Positions 26,373 through 35,539 of a DNA stretch of 64,000 nt are shown here, in pieces (position 1 is the stretch's first letter; each line of letters begins with the position of its first letter). A program made the position numbers and the translations under genes. The stretch covers positions 401,923 through 465,922 of the forward strand of contig NZ_PZJV01000006.1 of assembly GCF_003206155.1 (NCBI RefSeq), given 5' to 3'. Source of the DNA: Salinicola halophilus. GTDB taxonomy: Bacteria; Pseudomonadota; Gammaproteobacteria; Pseudomonadales; Halomonadaceae. The notes beneath the pieces were generated by a model, which made no database searches, had not been told where the DNA came from, and saw only the letters and a list, made by a program, of their open reading frames with translations.

Positions 26373-27530
26373 TCAGGTATGCCGGGCGCGAAACAGCACC
26401 CCTGTGACGAGCGACAGGACCGCGGCACTGATGAAGACGATCATCAGGCTCGTGGCGCTTGCCAGATAGCCGGCCAGCGCCGGGCCCACCACGTTCCCGA
26501 GCGCGTAGACCGTCAGAACGGCGGTGAAACTGACACTCGAGATGTCGGGATAGAGCCGCTGGCTGATGAATGAAAAGAGGGCGCTCAGGCTCATCAGGCA
26601 AAGACCCTGCAGGGCGGCAGAAACGATCAGGCCCGCCCAGCTGCTGGCGCCGAAGGCGAGGGCCAGTAACGAGGCCGCCGAGCAGAGAAAGACGCCCTGT
26701 ACCAGCCGGCGCAGGCCGATACGCCGCTCGACGTCTGCCGTCCACAGGCCGACGACACCGCCGACGCCGAAGGCGATGAACAGGATCGCGCCAGCGCCGT
26801 CGGCCTGCAGGCCGGCCAGGCCGCCGGCCGATTCGATCTGATCGGTGGCGAATGACAGATAGATGCCGTTGGTCACGCCAAAGGAGACGGCGATCCAGTA
26901 GATGGGGCGGATCGCCCGGTTCAGCAGCCTTCTGAGTTTGTCCCGGTCGAGAGGCGACGCGGTCGCCCGGGGGAGCCGACCCAGCACCGCCAGGTTGTAG
27001 AGGGCGCACGCCAGTGCCAGGGCGGCAAAGCCGAACCAGATGGTGCGCCAGTCCCAGGCGAGCATGGCGACGGCGAGCGCCAATATCCCGGCGCCGGCGA
27101 TACCGAAAGTGGTCCCCGTGCTGACAACGGACAGTACGCGGCCGTGCCACTTCTCGACGATCGCGCGGCCAACGGCGTCGTTGAAGGGGGACCAGCAAAG
27201 ACCCGCGCTCGTGGCCGCCAGAACGATGCCGGCGGTAAATAGACGCGCGTCCTGCGTGCCGGCGACGAGTGCCATGCCGATCGCAGCGGCCGCCGAGCCG
27301 AGACAGACCGGCACGCGGGAGCCATAACGCGTGACGCAATGGGCAGACACCAGCAGGGCAAGGAAGAAGGCCCCGAAGGCGCTGCTGGCGATCAAGCCGG
27401 CCTGGGCGGTGCTCAATGAAAACGCGTCGCGAAATGTCGGCAGAAACAGCCCGTAGCCCATTCGGGCCGGCCCGAAGGCGATAGCGGTGCAGAGCGCGCC
27501 GCCCGCGGCAATCGCCACGGTCTTTCCCAT
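26373..27530 (-). CDS. MFS transporter
   Basis: A 385-residue major facilitator with about 12 transmembrane helices and the loop 2-3 motif in a divergent form (CVTRYGSRVPVCLG). The opening (AFGPARMGYGLFLPTFRDAFSLSTAQAGLIAS) resembles YbfB/YjiJ-like carriers of unknown substrate. ATG 27530 was chosen; a GTG at 27557 adds nine hydrophilic residues. It is divergent from a LysR gene 289 bp away, a typical regulator-target pair. Confidence 0.8.
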   Translation of the reverse strand: MGKTVAIAAGGALCTAIAFGPARMGYGLFLPTFRDAFSLSTAQAGLIASSAFGAFFLALLVSAHCVTRYGSRVPVCLGSAAAAIGMALVAGTQDARLFTAGIVLAATSAGLCWSPFNDAVGRAIVEKWHGRVLSVVSTGTTFGIAGAGILALAVAMLAWDWRTIWFGFAALALACALYNLAVLGRLPRATASPLDRDKLRRLLNRAIRPIYWIAVSFGVTNGIYLSFATDQIESAGGLAGLQADGAGAILFIAFGVGGVVGLWTADVERRIGLRRLVQGVFLCSAASLLALAFGASSWAGLIVSAALQGLCLMSLSALFSFISQRLYPDISSVSFTAVLTVYALGNVVGPALAGYLASATSLMIVFISAAVLSLVTGVLFRARHT

Positions 27531-27782
27531 GTCGTCTCGGTCCGACTGTCTCTTCACGATGGCACCATGCGTTATGAACCCCTGACGTTATCGGCCGCCC
27601 CCAAAGACCGCGGAACCGGTGTCGCGGAACCTGAGTCGCGGGGCGGCCACTGGTACATCCCTCGCCGTTGGGCTCGACGCTGAGCGCGCCCGGCCCATGG
27701 GCTGCGCTCACCCGAGCGTGGCCCCCGGCGTGCGGTGACGGATGCGTTGTGAGGGTAGGCGTCATCGTGTGATCATTGAATC

Positions 27783-27788
27783 TATAAT
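27783..27788 (+). promoter_or_regulatory. Candidate -10 element of the LysR gene
   Basis: A perfect TATAAT lies 36 bases before the chosen ATG. Transcription would start near 27795, which makes the ATG at 27798 almost leaderless and favours ATG 27819. No convincing -35 was found, as expected for an activated or autoregulated promoter. Confidence 0.45.
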
Positions 27789-27818
27789 CCAGGCACGATG
27801 TGTATAGAAAAACTAAAC

Positions 27819-28712
27819 ATGACCGATCGAACGCTGGACATCGAACTGCTGCGGACGCTGCACATGGCGGGGTCGCTGGGGACACTGCGGGCGACGGCCA
27901 TTCGCCGGCACTGCACGCTCGGCGCGGTCAGCCAGCAGATCAAACGGCTGGAGCATCAGCTGGACCGCCAACTGCTGGTGCGATTCAAGACGGGGGTGCA
28001 GCTCACCGCGGAAGGCGAGCAGCTGATCGCGCAGTCGCTCGCGCTGCTCGCCGAGCACGATGCGCTGCTCGAGCGCCTTTCGCATCGCTCGACGCAGGGG
28101 GTCGTGCGCGTCGGCCTACCGGACGACTACGTGCCGCAGGTGCTCGATAGCCTGCTGCCGGCGCTACGCCAATCGGTCCCCCGTGTTCGGCTGCAGGTCA
28201 CAACCGCCAATAGTCTCGCGCTCCGGCGACTGGTGGCCCGGGGCGAGCTCGATCTGGCGATCGCGCTGTGTGCCGACGGCGATGCGTCATCCCCCGGGCT
28301 GCCTCTCTGGCGTACGCAACCGGTCTGGGCGGGGGCGGCCGGCAACGAGCTACACCGGCTCGATCCGCTGCCGCTGGCCCTGCATCCCGTCGACTGCGCG
28401 TATCGCGCCATCGGCCTGGCCGCGCTGAATGCCGCTGGCCGGCGCTGGGAAACGGTCTTTGCCAGTACCAGCGTGGCGGCCGTCGAATCGGCCGTCGCCA
28501 ACGGTCTGGCGGTCAGTATCCTCAACCGGGCGCGGCTGACCGGCGCCATGCAGGTATTGGGCAGCCGAGAAGGGTTTTCGACGCTGCCCGAGTGTCTCGC
28601 CTGCTTGATCGAATCGCCGGACGTCGCCGCGCAGGACGGGGCCGCGGTGGCACTGGTCAAAAGTCGGCTGCAGGCGTCGAGTCTGATCGAGCGGATCAAG
28701 CTGGTCGGCTAG
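27819..28712 (+). CDS. LysR-family transcriptional regulator
   Basis: A 297-residue regulator with an N-terminal winged helix (LDIELLRTLHMAGSL through GAVSQQIKRLEHQLDRQLLVR) and a C-terminal periplasmic-binding-like effector domain (VRVGLPDDYVPQVLDSLLPAL onward). The likely target is the divergent MFS gene. Start choice is explained by the TATAAT at 27783; neither candidate start has a good ribosome site. Confidence 0.88.
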   Translation: MTDRTLDIELLRTLHMAGSLGTLRATAIRRHCTLGAVSQQIKRLEHQLDRQLLVRFKTGVQLTAEGEQLIAQSLALLAEHDALLERLSHRSTQGVVRVGLPDDYVPQVLDSLLPALRQSVPRVRLQVTTANSLALRRLVARGELDLAIALCADGDASSPGLPLWRTQPVWAGAAGNELHRLDPLPLALHPVDCAYRAIGLAALNAAGRRWETVFASTSVAAVESAVANGLAVSILNRARLTGAMQVLGSREGFSTLPECLACLIESPDVAAQDGAAVALVKSRLQASSLIERIKLVG

Positions 28713-28719
28713 TCGTTGC

Positions 28720-28740
28720 GCGTATCGGGTAGCGATACGC
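28720..28740. repeat. Hairpin between convergent genes
   Basis: GCGTATCG and CGATACGC form a perfect 8-bp stem with a 5-base loop, just after the LysR stop and before the end of the converging gene. There is no T-tract, so terminator function is uncertain. Confidence 0.4.
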
Positions 28741-28756
28741 CCCGACGCGAGGGCGC

Positions 28757-29431
28757 TCAGGCCGAGCGGCCGGGAGCCTGTCTTTTCGCTCGCGCGGCGC
28801 TACGCGACGGCCAGCACGCAACGATCGCCCCCAGTACCAACCCGACCCCCGGCACCGCCATGGGCAGCCAGAGCGCCAGCGCCTGATGCGTCAGCGCGCT
28901 GAAGAGACACCAGAGAACGGGCACGACCAGCAGCGGCCAGCGCCAGACCCGGGGGAGCAGCGCGAGGAGCGCGACGGTGCCCACCGCGGTCATGTCCGGG
29001 GTGATGCCGGGTAGCGCCACCGCCGTCGCCGTGCCGGCGGCCAGCGCCGTCAGCGAGGCGAGAATCGAGAGCGCCACCAGCGCTACTACCAGCAACGACG
29101 TGCGCACGGGCGCGGGCGGCCGGCGCAGGGCAACGGCACCCAGCAGCACGCCCTCGAGCGCGAAGGCCCAGACGAACCCCGTGACCGGCCAGTTGATCGG
29201 CGCGTAGAGCTGGGCCAGGAAGTGCGCCGCAGTCAGCCCCCAGCCCGCGGCGACGAGCATCAGCGCCCCCTGGCGAGCGGCGGGGCGGGCCCGGCGCAGC
29301 AGCAGCGCGACGGCGCCGATGGCGGCCACCACCGCGGCCAGCCAGAGCCCCAGCGACTGATTGGCGCGCACGAAGAGCCGCAGATAGACCTCGGGGGTGA
29401 ACATCAGCAAATCGCTCAGCGCGTAGTCCAT
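28757..29431 (-). CDS. DUF6064-like integral membrane protein
   Basis: A 224-residue protein with seven to eight hydrophobic segments and short loops. The opening MDYALSDLLMFTPEVYLRLFVRAN fits my recollection of the DUF6064 family (W/F-TP-x-YxR-x-xxN), whose function is unknown. The start at 29431 lies 10 bp after the aldo/keto reductase stop, so the two form an operon. The open frame extends 72 bp upstream into that gene without family features. Confidence 0.55.
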   Translation of the reverse strand: MDYALSDLLMFTPEVYLRLFVRANQSLGLWLAAVVAAIGAVALLLRRARPAARQGALMLVAAGWGLTAAHFLAQLYAPINWPVTGFVWAFALEGVLLGAVALRRPPAPVRTSLLVVALVALSILASLTALAAGTATAVALPGITPDMTAVGTVALLALLPRVWRWPLLVVPVLWCLFSALTHQALALWLPMAVPGVGLVLGAIVACWPSRSAARAKRQAPGRSA

Positions 29432-29441
29432 GATCGCCGCC

Positions 29442-30359
29442 TCAGAGGTCTTCGAGATGGTTCGCCATGCGCTGACGCTGGGCGGCGTCGGGCAGCCGGC
29501 CATAGAGCGCGCCCATGTTCTCGCGCATGTGCTCGACTGTCGTCGTCGCCGGGATGGCGCAGGTCAGCGCCGGGTGCGAAACGATGAACTTGAGAAAGTA
29601 CTCCGCCCAGTTGCTCGCCCCGACTTCTTCGGCCCAGTCCGGCAGCGGCCGGGACTGAAAGCGGTCGAACAGCCGCCCGCCCTGATAGGGGCGGTTGGCG
29701 ATGACGGCGATACCGCGCTCCTGTGCCAGCGGCAACAGCCGCGCCTCGGCCTCGCGGTCGAGAATGTTGTAGGTGAGCTGCACGAAATCCAGCGGCTCGC
29801 GGGCGAGCAGACGCTCGACATCCGCGTGGCGCCGGCCGTGGGAGGTGGTAATGCCGATGTAGCGAATCTCGCCTGCCGCCTTCATCGCCTTCAGCGTCTC
29901 CAGATGCCCCTCCCAGCCGACCAGGTTGTGCACCTGCATCAGATCGAAGCGCGGTATCCGCCAGAGTGCCTGCGAGTTCGCCACGCTCTCGCGGGTGGCG
30001 CTCTCGTCGCCGGTCCACACCTTGGTGGCGGCGAAGCGCGCGTCCGGCGACAGGCGCTCGAGCAGCTCGCCGACCACCGCTTCGGCGGTGCCGTACATGG
30101 GGGAGGCGTCGATCAGCCGCCCGCCGCGGGCGAAGAAGGTCTCGAGCACGCGCTGGCGCTGGTCGAGCAGCGCCGGGTCGCGGCCGACGTTGAACGTGCG
30201 CCAGGTGCCCATGCCGATGACCGGCAGCGTCTCGCCGCTGGCGGGGATGGCGCGGGTGAGTGGAGCGTTCTCCTCGGCGGCGAACAGCGCCGGTATTCGG
30301 CTCATCGCGCCGACGGCGAGCAGCCCGGCGAGGAAGTCTCGGCGATCGAGCGGTGGCAT
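29442..30359 (-). CDS. Aldo/keto reductase with Tat-type signal
   Basis: A 305-residue NADPH-dependent aldo/keto reductase barrel. The catalytic tetrad is visible: Asp and Tyr in DASPMYGTAE, Lys in ATKVW, His in MQVHN. The N-terminus DRRDFLAGLLAVGAMS followed by Ala-rich sequence looks like a twin-arginine signal peptide, so export with bound cofactor is likely. ATG 30359 places the twin arginines at residues 5-6. Substrate unknown. Confidence 0.85.
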   Translation of the reverse strand: MPPLDRRDFLAGLLAVGAMSRIPALFAAEENAPLTRAIPASGETLPVIGMGTWRTFNVGRDPALLDQRQRVLETFFARGGRLIDASPMYGTAEAVVGELLERLSPDARFAATKVWTGDESATRESVANSQALWRIPRFDLMQVHNLVGWEGHLETLKAMKAAGEIRYIGITTSHGRRHADVERLLAREPLDFVQLTYNILDREAEARLLPLAQERGIAVIANRPYQGGRLFDRFQSRPLPDWAEEVGASNWAEYFLKFIVSHPALTCAIPATTTVEHMRENMGALYGRLPDAAQRQRMANHLEDL

Positions 30360-30643
30360 CGTCTTGTCTCCGGGGCGTCTCGGTCGCAACGACACTCGTC
30401 ACGGCCGGGCCTGGACTCTCTCCGAGCCTAGCCGCTTTATGGCTCGACGCCCCGATTCCCGCTTCCCGGTTCCCGAGCCGAGTTCTTCCGCCGGGGCTCG
30501 CGCCTGCAGACGGGGCCTCTCTCACGATGCGGCCTTGGCAAGCCGGCGGCGGCCAGCCACATTGAAGGGGTGGGGATCGCGGCGTACCGCGAAGCGACCC
30601 GACGATGTTGCCCAGGAAGGCGAACCGACAGGAGTCGAACACG

Positions 30644-30946
30644 ATGAACAGCAAGCGAATGGCGATGATGGCGGCCGTGCTGGGGTTGAGCACGGCAGTG
30701 CTTGCGCCCCAGGCGATGGCGCAGGCCGCCGGCGATATCGAGGAAGGGACCGACAAGGCGACCGAGACGCAGAGCGATCTCGAGGATTCACCGAAGATGC
30801 CCGGCGTCCGCACCCCGACCGAAGACGTCAACAACGCCGCGACGGTGGGCGACGATGACACCCTGCGCGACGACGAAGCGCCGGACGTGGTTCACGACGA
30901 GGGCGAGGACGACGACGCCGACACCGAGGATGCCGCGCCCGAGTGA
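30644..30946 (+). CDS. Small acidic exported protein
   Basis: A 100-residue protein with a clear signal peptide (MAMMAAVLGLSTAVLAPQAMA, cut after AQA) and a strongly acidic mature part rich in Asp, Glu and Thr (DDDTLRDDEAPDVVHDEGEDDDADTED). No family recognised. Acidic periplasmic proteins suit a salt-adapted organism. AGGAG about ten bases before the ATG supports the start. Followed by an intrinsic terminator. Confidence 0.65.
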   Translation: MNSKRMAMMAAVLGLSTAVLAPQAMAQAAGDIEEGTDKATETQSDLEDSPKMPGVRTPTEDVNNAATVGDDDTLRDDEAPDVVHDEGEDDDADTEDAAPE

Positions 30947-31020
30947 TCGAGCCTTTAGCCGGCGGTGACGCGCATCGCGAGCGCTGACCGGCAACGAGAC
31001 GTCCAGACCTGAACAGTACG

Positions 31021-31046
31021 ACCCGGCCCCGTGGCCGGGTTTTTTA
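31021..31046 (+). terminator. Intrinsic terminator after the acidic protein gene
   Basis: CCCGGCC and GGCCGGG form the stem with loop CCGT, followed by TTTTTT. Confidence 0.9.
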
Positions 31047-31164
31047 TTGGGTGCCTCGAATCCTGCTCCGTGAGCCCGAGCCACTCGAGTCCGTACCACG
31101 ATGCGGATAGACCTCGACGCGAACCAACCTCAGCGGGCGGCAAATGCTCGCCGACGACCGGCGA

Positions 31165-31199
31165 AACGTGAACGACCGTCGACAACGTGAACGACCGTC
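31165..31199 (+). repeat. 16-bp direct repeat
   Basis: AACGTGAACGACCGTC occurs at 31165-31180 and 31184-31199. The second copy overlaps the stop codon of the minus-strand glycosyltransferase gene. Confidence 0.85.
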
Positions 31200-32364
31200 A
31201 GGATCGCGAGGCGTTGAGCGGCGTCACCCGCGCCGGTACGTCGTCGAGCGTCGCTTCTGTCTCAGCGGCGCCCGCCCACAGTCGATCGACACACGCCTCC
31301 AGCCACTGCGCGGCACGCGCTGCGGCGTCGCGCTCGTAAAGGCGCGAGAGCTGCGAGACGTCCAGTGCTCGCGCGCGCTCGAGAATCGACTGCCAGCCGG
31401 CGAAGTCCGCCGGCCATACCGGCATGTCGACCGCCGCGCCCAGCATCGCGAGCCGCTCGGCCTTGCGCGTCTGCTCGCCGAAATAGCGCCACTCTGGCGC
31501 GACGATAAAGGGCCGCTCGAGCATCGCGATCTCGTGGACGGTGTTGTCGCCGGCGGAAGCCAGCACGATGTCGCTGGCGGCGAGGTAGTCGATCACGTTC
31601 TCGACCCAGCCGTGGTTGACCAGATTGGCGAAGTCCGTCTCGTGGCCCTCCCGACGCAGCGGCCCGACGGTGATGAACAGCGTCTGCGGCGCGGCGCGCG
31701 CCGCCACCGTCAGCGGCGCGTAGGGCGTGCCCGAGCCGCCGCCACCGGTCAGGGCCACGACGATCTCGCGATCCGGATCGAGCCCCAGCCGCCGCCGCGC
31801 GGCTTCCCGGCTCGGAACCTCGGCGGCGGTGGTGCAGAGCCCGCCGCTGTAGAACGTCTTCTCACGCAGCGACGCGGGGTAGTCCTCCTGCTCCAGCGCT
31901 TCGTCGAACGGCGCCAGCATGCCGACGCAGGCCTCGTACGCCCCGCGGTGGCCGGGATCGTTGCGATCGCCGTGCATGCGGATCTTCACCGCCGGGACGC
32001 TGGCGATCCGCGACAGCAGGGCCAGCTCCGCCGACACGTCGATCACGAACAGGCCGGCGTCGATGTCGTCGAGATGATCGAGAATCCGTCGCATGGTCTG
32101 GCGCATCTCCACCACGCCCATCGGCACGCAGTGCATCACCGAGGGTGTGGGCTGATCGAAGAGCGCGGGCGTGGGCACGTCGGCGCCGATCATGTCGGGG
32201 AGCGCGATGATCTCGATCTCGCGCTCGAAACCGTCGAACAGCGACGGGTCGGCGGTCATCACGCTGACGGGGCGGTCGGCGGAGAACTCGCGGACGATCG
32301 CCATGGTCCGTCTGGCGTGTCCGCGCCCTTGGTGGTGCACGAAAAAACTGATCGGTCGTTTCAC
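31198..32364 (-). CDS. MurG/GT28-like glycosyltransferase
   Basis: A 388-residue GT-B fold protein. N-terminal FFVHHQGRGHARRTMAIVREF is the glycine/His-rich acceptor-side loop of the MurG/UGT superfamily. The C-terminal half has the nucleotide-sugar segment (VVALTGGGGSGTPYAPL, VENVIDYLAASDIVLASAGDNTVHEIAMLERPFIVAPEWRYFGEQ), like GT28 C-terminal domains. Donor and acceptor are unknown. It forms a same-strand block with a GT2 and a sucrose-phosphate synthase, suggesting glycoside or compatible-solute synthesis. Confidence 0.8.
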   Translation of the reverse strand: MKRPISFFVHHQGRGHARRTMAIVREFSADRPVSVMTADPSLFDGFEREIEIIALPDMIGADVPTPALFDQPTPSVMHCVPMGVVEMRQTMRRILDHLDDIDAGLFVIDVSAELALLSRIASVPAVKIRMHGDRNDPGHRGAYEACVGMLAPFDEALEQEDYPASLREKTFYSGGLCTTAAEVPSREAARRRLGLDPDREIVVALTGGGGSGTPYAPLTVAARAAPQTLFITVGPLRREGHETDFANLVNHGWVENVIDYLAASDIVLASAGDNTVHEIAMLERPFIVAPEWRYFGEQTRKAERLAMLGAAVDMPVWPADFAGWQSILERARALDVSQLSRLYERDAAARAAQWLEACVDRLWAGAAETEATLDDVPARVTPLNASRS

Positions 32365-32499
32365 GGCGTGTCTCGTGTCAGTGATTCGAGGGGGGCCGGT
32401 GCGGTTCGCCCGCGCCGGCGTTCGCCCGCCCTGAGGTTCGTTCGCGTTGAGGTTCGTTCGCCCAGGGTTCGACCCTTGGGGCGCTTCTTCAAAGAGGTC

Positions 32500-33420
32500 T
32501 CAACCGTAGCGAGCGCTGGCGGGCAGCCGCGCCGCTGCCGTTTCCGCCGCGCTGGGATAGCGCAGAATCTCGAGGGTCGCGGCCCGCTCGTCCCACGCGA
32601 TGGCGCCGGCATCCCGAAACTGCCCCAGCCAGTACGCCATGCACCAGCGCCCCCAGCGGCGATGAAAGCGCCGCGCGTTGGCGATGATCGCCTCGAAGTG
32701 CGGCCAGGGCGGGGCGTAGACCGGATGGTGCTGGTGCCAGGCCAGCGCCCCGCCCACCCAGTAGAGCGGCACTTCCGCCGCTGCCAGCCGCCAGGCGTAG
32801 TCGGTCTCCTCGCCGCCGTAGCCAACGTAGCCCTCGTCCATGCCGCCGACGCGGCGATGATCCTCACGGTAGAGCGCAAACGAGAGCCCCCAGAGATTGC
32901 CGTGATCGGGGTCGAAGCGGATCTCGTCGTCGGCGATCGCCGGGCGCGCCGGATGCCGCTCACCGAGTGCCGCCAGCCGCGCCCAGTCGAGGGGGCCATC
33001 GCGGCGATCCCGACCCGCGTTTGTCGATAGCGCGTTTGCCGGTAGCGCGTTTGCGGGTAGCGCGTTTGCCGGTAGATAGTGCACCTCGCCGAGATAGATC
33101 GCCGGCCCGCGGGCGAGCGCGTCGCGATAGCGGCCGACCAGCGGCGGCGAGGCGATGCAGTCGACGTCGAGAAACACCAGCGCCTCGAAGCGGGCGGCGG
33201 CCACGGCGGCGTTGCGCGCCCGGGCCAGCGGCAGGGCCTCGCCTTCGACGATCACGTGGCGCACGGGGAACGGGGTCTCGGGCAGGTCAGGTTCCGGCGC
33301 CGGCTGCATCCAGGCGATCACCAGCTCGTCCGGCGGGTAGTGCTGCGCCGCGAGGCTTCGCATCAGATTGATGAGGGCGTCGCGCCGGCCGCGCACCAGC
33401 GTCAGCACGCTCACCTTCAC
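32500..33420 (-). CDS. Family 2 glycosyltransferase
   Basis: A 306-residue GT-A protein: KVSVLTLVRGRRDAL at the start, VFLDVDCIAS (DxD metal/nucleotide motif) near residue 85, a GLSFALYR and GYGGEETDYAWRLA acceptor region (ED motif), and a C-terminal HQHHPVY. The GTG start overlaps the stop of the sucrose-phosphate synthase gene. Between residues 115 and 135 a 15-bp DNA repeat encodes an in-frame PANAL repeat (four units), probably a variable surface loop. Confidence 0.85.
   Translation of the reverse strand: MKVSVLTLVRGRRDALINLMRSLAAQHYPPDELVIAWMQPAPEPDLPETPFPVRHVIVEGEALPLARARNAAVAAARFEALVFLDVDCIASPPLVGRYRDALARGPAIYLGEVHYLPANALPANALPANALSTNAGRDRRDGPLDWARLAALGERHPARPAIADDEIRFDPDHGNLWGLSFALYREDHRRVGGMDEGYVGYGGEETDYAWRLAAAEVPLYWVGGALAWHQHHPVYAPPWPHFEAIIANARRFHRRWGRWCMAYWLGQFRDAGAIAWDERAATLEILRYPSAAETAAARLPASARYG
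33017..33076 (-). repeat. 15-bp in-frame minisatellite inside the GT2 gene
   Basis: Four units of GCGTTTGCCGGTAGC (33017, 33032, 33047, 33062; first and third with changes). On the coding strand each unit encodes Leu-Pro-Ala-Asn-Ala, so unit gain or loss keeps the frame. Confidence 0.92.
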
Positions 33421-35501
33421 GAGGCGAGATCCGCGCCGGCGCGGCGGCGAAAGTGCTCGACGCCTTCGATCACGCCGAGGGCATGCGCGGCGTCGGCGGC
33501 GTAGGCGTGGGTCATCCCCGGGGCCTCGAGCAGGCCGTCGCTGTGGTTGGCGACCACGATGGAGCACGGTACCGAGCTCAGCATGTCGAGGTCGTTGCCC
33601 GAGTCCCCCGCCACGTAGAGCGCATCGCGGGCGATCTTCAGGCGGCGGCGCACGTGTTCGACGGCCTGCCCCTTGGAGGCATCCACCGGCAGCACGTCGA
33701 GATAGCGGGCGTGGCTGTGAATCACGCTGGCAGCCAGATCCCGCGCCTGCAGGCGCTCGCGCAGGCGACCCACGATGCCCGCATCGCCGTCGCTGAAGTA
33801 GCTGAGCTTGTGGCGGCGCTGCTCCAGCGCGCCCTGCGGCGTCAGGCCGGGGAAGTCGACCAGCGCCTCGCGCACGGCCTCGCGGTGCCAGCGGCGGTCG
33901 ATCCACGCCGACCAGCCGTCGTCCCGGTGGTAGGTCACGCCGTTGGCGTCGAGGTAGTGAATCTCCGAGCCCACCGAGGAGATGATCAGCTGCGGATAGT
34001 GAATGCCCGCCTGCTCGAGAATCGACAGCGCGCTGTGAAAGCTGCGCCCCGTCGCCACGCCGAACCCCAGCAGCGGCTGCGCCCGATACCAGGCGTTGAA
34101 GGCGCGAATGCCGTCGGGGGAGCCGGTGAGCGTGTTGTCGATGTCGCAGACCAGCAGGGAGCGAGGCGTGGCAGGCGCGACGCGAGGGCGGCAGAGGCGC
34201 TGGAGCAGATCGTGATAGCGCTGGACGTGGCGCGGCCAGTCGAACGCCTTGACGGCCGCGTGGCCGTTGGCGGCCAGGCGCTGCCAGCGGGCGGGGTCGT
34301 CGAACAGCGCCAGCGCCTCGCTGGCGATCGTCCCGGTGTGGCGCGGGTCGATCAGCACGCCATTGCCGCACTGCTCGATGATGTCGTTGGGGCCGCCGCT
34401 GTCCGTGGCGATCAGCGGCAGCCCCGCCGCCGAGGCTTCCAGCAGGGTGAGGCCGAAGGGTTCGTTGAGCGCCGGATTGACGAACACGCCGCCGCGCGCC
34501 CGGGCCCAGGCGTAGAGCGCGGGGATGTCTTCCGGCGCGTGATGGCGGGGATAGGCGATCTGCCCGTAGAGGTCGTAGTCGTCGATCAGCTCCAGCAGCT
34601 CGCGCAGGTTGTCGGCAAGCTCCGGCTCCAGATCGTCGATGTGCTCGCGAACGCCCGCCACGATCACCAGGTTGGCGCGCGCTCGGAGCGCCGCGTTCTC
34701 GCCGAAGGCGCGCACCAGCGCCGCCAGGTTCTTGCGCGTCACCGGGCGGGCGATGGCGAGCAGCGCCGGCTTGTCCGGCTCGCTCAGAAAGGGCGCGAGC
34801 AGCGCTTGCGCCGCCGGAGTCGCGGTCGCGTGGGTGAAGTCGTCCAGATGGCTACCGGGGGCGATTACCCGAATGCGCCCGGCATCGAAGTGCAGGTAGT
34901 CCGCGTACTGCACCTCCGCCTCGTCGCGGGAGCTGGCGATGACCAGTGCGGCGTGTCGGATCGCTCGCTCCTCGAAGGCGATGCGCCGCTGCAGGGCGCG
35001 CTGCGTCTCGGCATCGAGCGCCAGGCCGTTGTCGGTCAGGCACTTCAACTTGCCGCGCCCCAGCGAGTGCGCCGTGAACACGAACGGAATTCCGCGGCGG
35101 GCGCCGATCTCGGCGGCGATCTCGCCGGCATCGGCATAGTGGGCGTGGAGCATCGCCGGCGGTGCCGGCAGCGCCGAGAGCCAGGCGTCGAACGCCGCGA
35201 TGAACGACGGGTGCTCCTGCCACAGCGCCTCCTTCGACAGGTAGCCGGCGCGCGCGGTCGGCAGGCGCACCAGCGTCACCTTGGGGCCGACGATCTCCGG
35301 CGAGTGGCGGTAGTCCACCGGGCTGAAATCGCCGTCGAAGGCGCGGGTGACCAGCGTGATGCGGGTGATCGAAGGGGCTTTCGCCGAGGCCTCGACCAGC
35401 TCCAGCAGGTAGCGAATGTGGCCGCCGGTGTCGGCGGTGATGCCATACTCCACGTGGCGGCCGCGCAGGCAGCCCTGCAGTGCCAGATGAACGATATGCA
35501 T
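33417..35501 (-). CDS. Sucrose-phosphate synthase fused to sucrose-phosphate phosphatase
   Basis: A 694-residue fusion. Residues 1-430 are a GT4 synthase domain: GGHIRYLLELVEA (UDP-glucose/fructose-6-P side), HAHYADAGEIA, FTAHSLGRGKL, and the EX7E region NPALNEPFGLTLLEASAAG. Residues about 445-694 are a HAD phosphatase of the SPP type with nucleophile motif DIDNT, SYFSDGD and GDSGNDLDML. Together they would make sucrose from UDP-glucose and fructose-6-phosphate, a compatible solute in salt-tolerant bacteria. The start ATG has AAAGGA upstream, inside a palindrome. It is divergent from the GT4 gene at 35540. Confidence 0.88.
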   Translation of the reverse strand: MHIVHLALQGCLRGRHVEYGITADTGGHIRYLLELVEASAKAPSITRITLVTRAFDGDFSPVDYRHSPEIVGPKVTLVRLPTARAGYLSKEALWQEHPSFIAAFDAWLSALPAPPAMLHAHYADAGEIAAEIGARRGIPFVFTAHSLGRGKLKCLTDNGLALDAETQRALQRRIAFEERAIRHAALVIASSRDEAEVQYADYLHFDAGRIRVIAPGSHLDDFTHATATPAAQALLAPFLSEPDKPALLAIARPVTRKNLAALVRAFGENAALRARANLVIVAGVREHIDDLEPELADNLRELLELIDDYDLYGQIAYPRHHAPEDIPALYAWARARGGVFVNPALNEPFGLTLLEASAAGLPLIATDSGGPNDIIEQCGNGVLIDPRHTGTIASEALALFDDPARWQRLAANGHAAVKAFDWPRHVQRYHDLLQRLCRPRVAPATPRSLLVCDIDNTLTGSPDGIRAFNAWYRAQPLLGFGVATGRSFHSALSILEQAGIHYPQLIISSVGSEIHYLDANGVTYHRDDGWSAWIDRRWHREAVREALVDFPGLTPQGALEQRRHKLSYFSDGDAGIVGRLRERLQARDLAASVIHSHARYLDVLPVDASKGQAVEHVRRRLKIARDALYVAGDSGNDLDMLSSVPCSIVVANHSDGLLEAPGMTHAYAADAAHALGVIEGVEHFRRRAGADLAS

Positions 35502-35502
35502 G

Positions 35503-35534
35503 GTGAAATCCTTTCACTCGAACAGGGAATGTTC
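35503..35534. promoter_or_regulatory. Compact divergent control region with two palindromes
   Basis: Only 38 bp separate the divergent starts of the sucrose-phosphate synthase and GT4 genes. Two perfect inverted repeats fill it: GTGAAA-TCC-TTTCAC (35503-35517) and GAACA-GGGAA-TGTTC (35520-35534). Each contains the ribosome site of one gene. They could be operators, RNA hairpins masking the ribosome sites, or both; promoters must then overlap the coding regions. Confidence 0.6.
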
Positions 35535-35539
35535 TCTCC

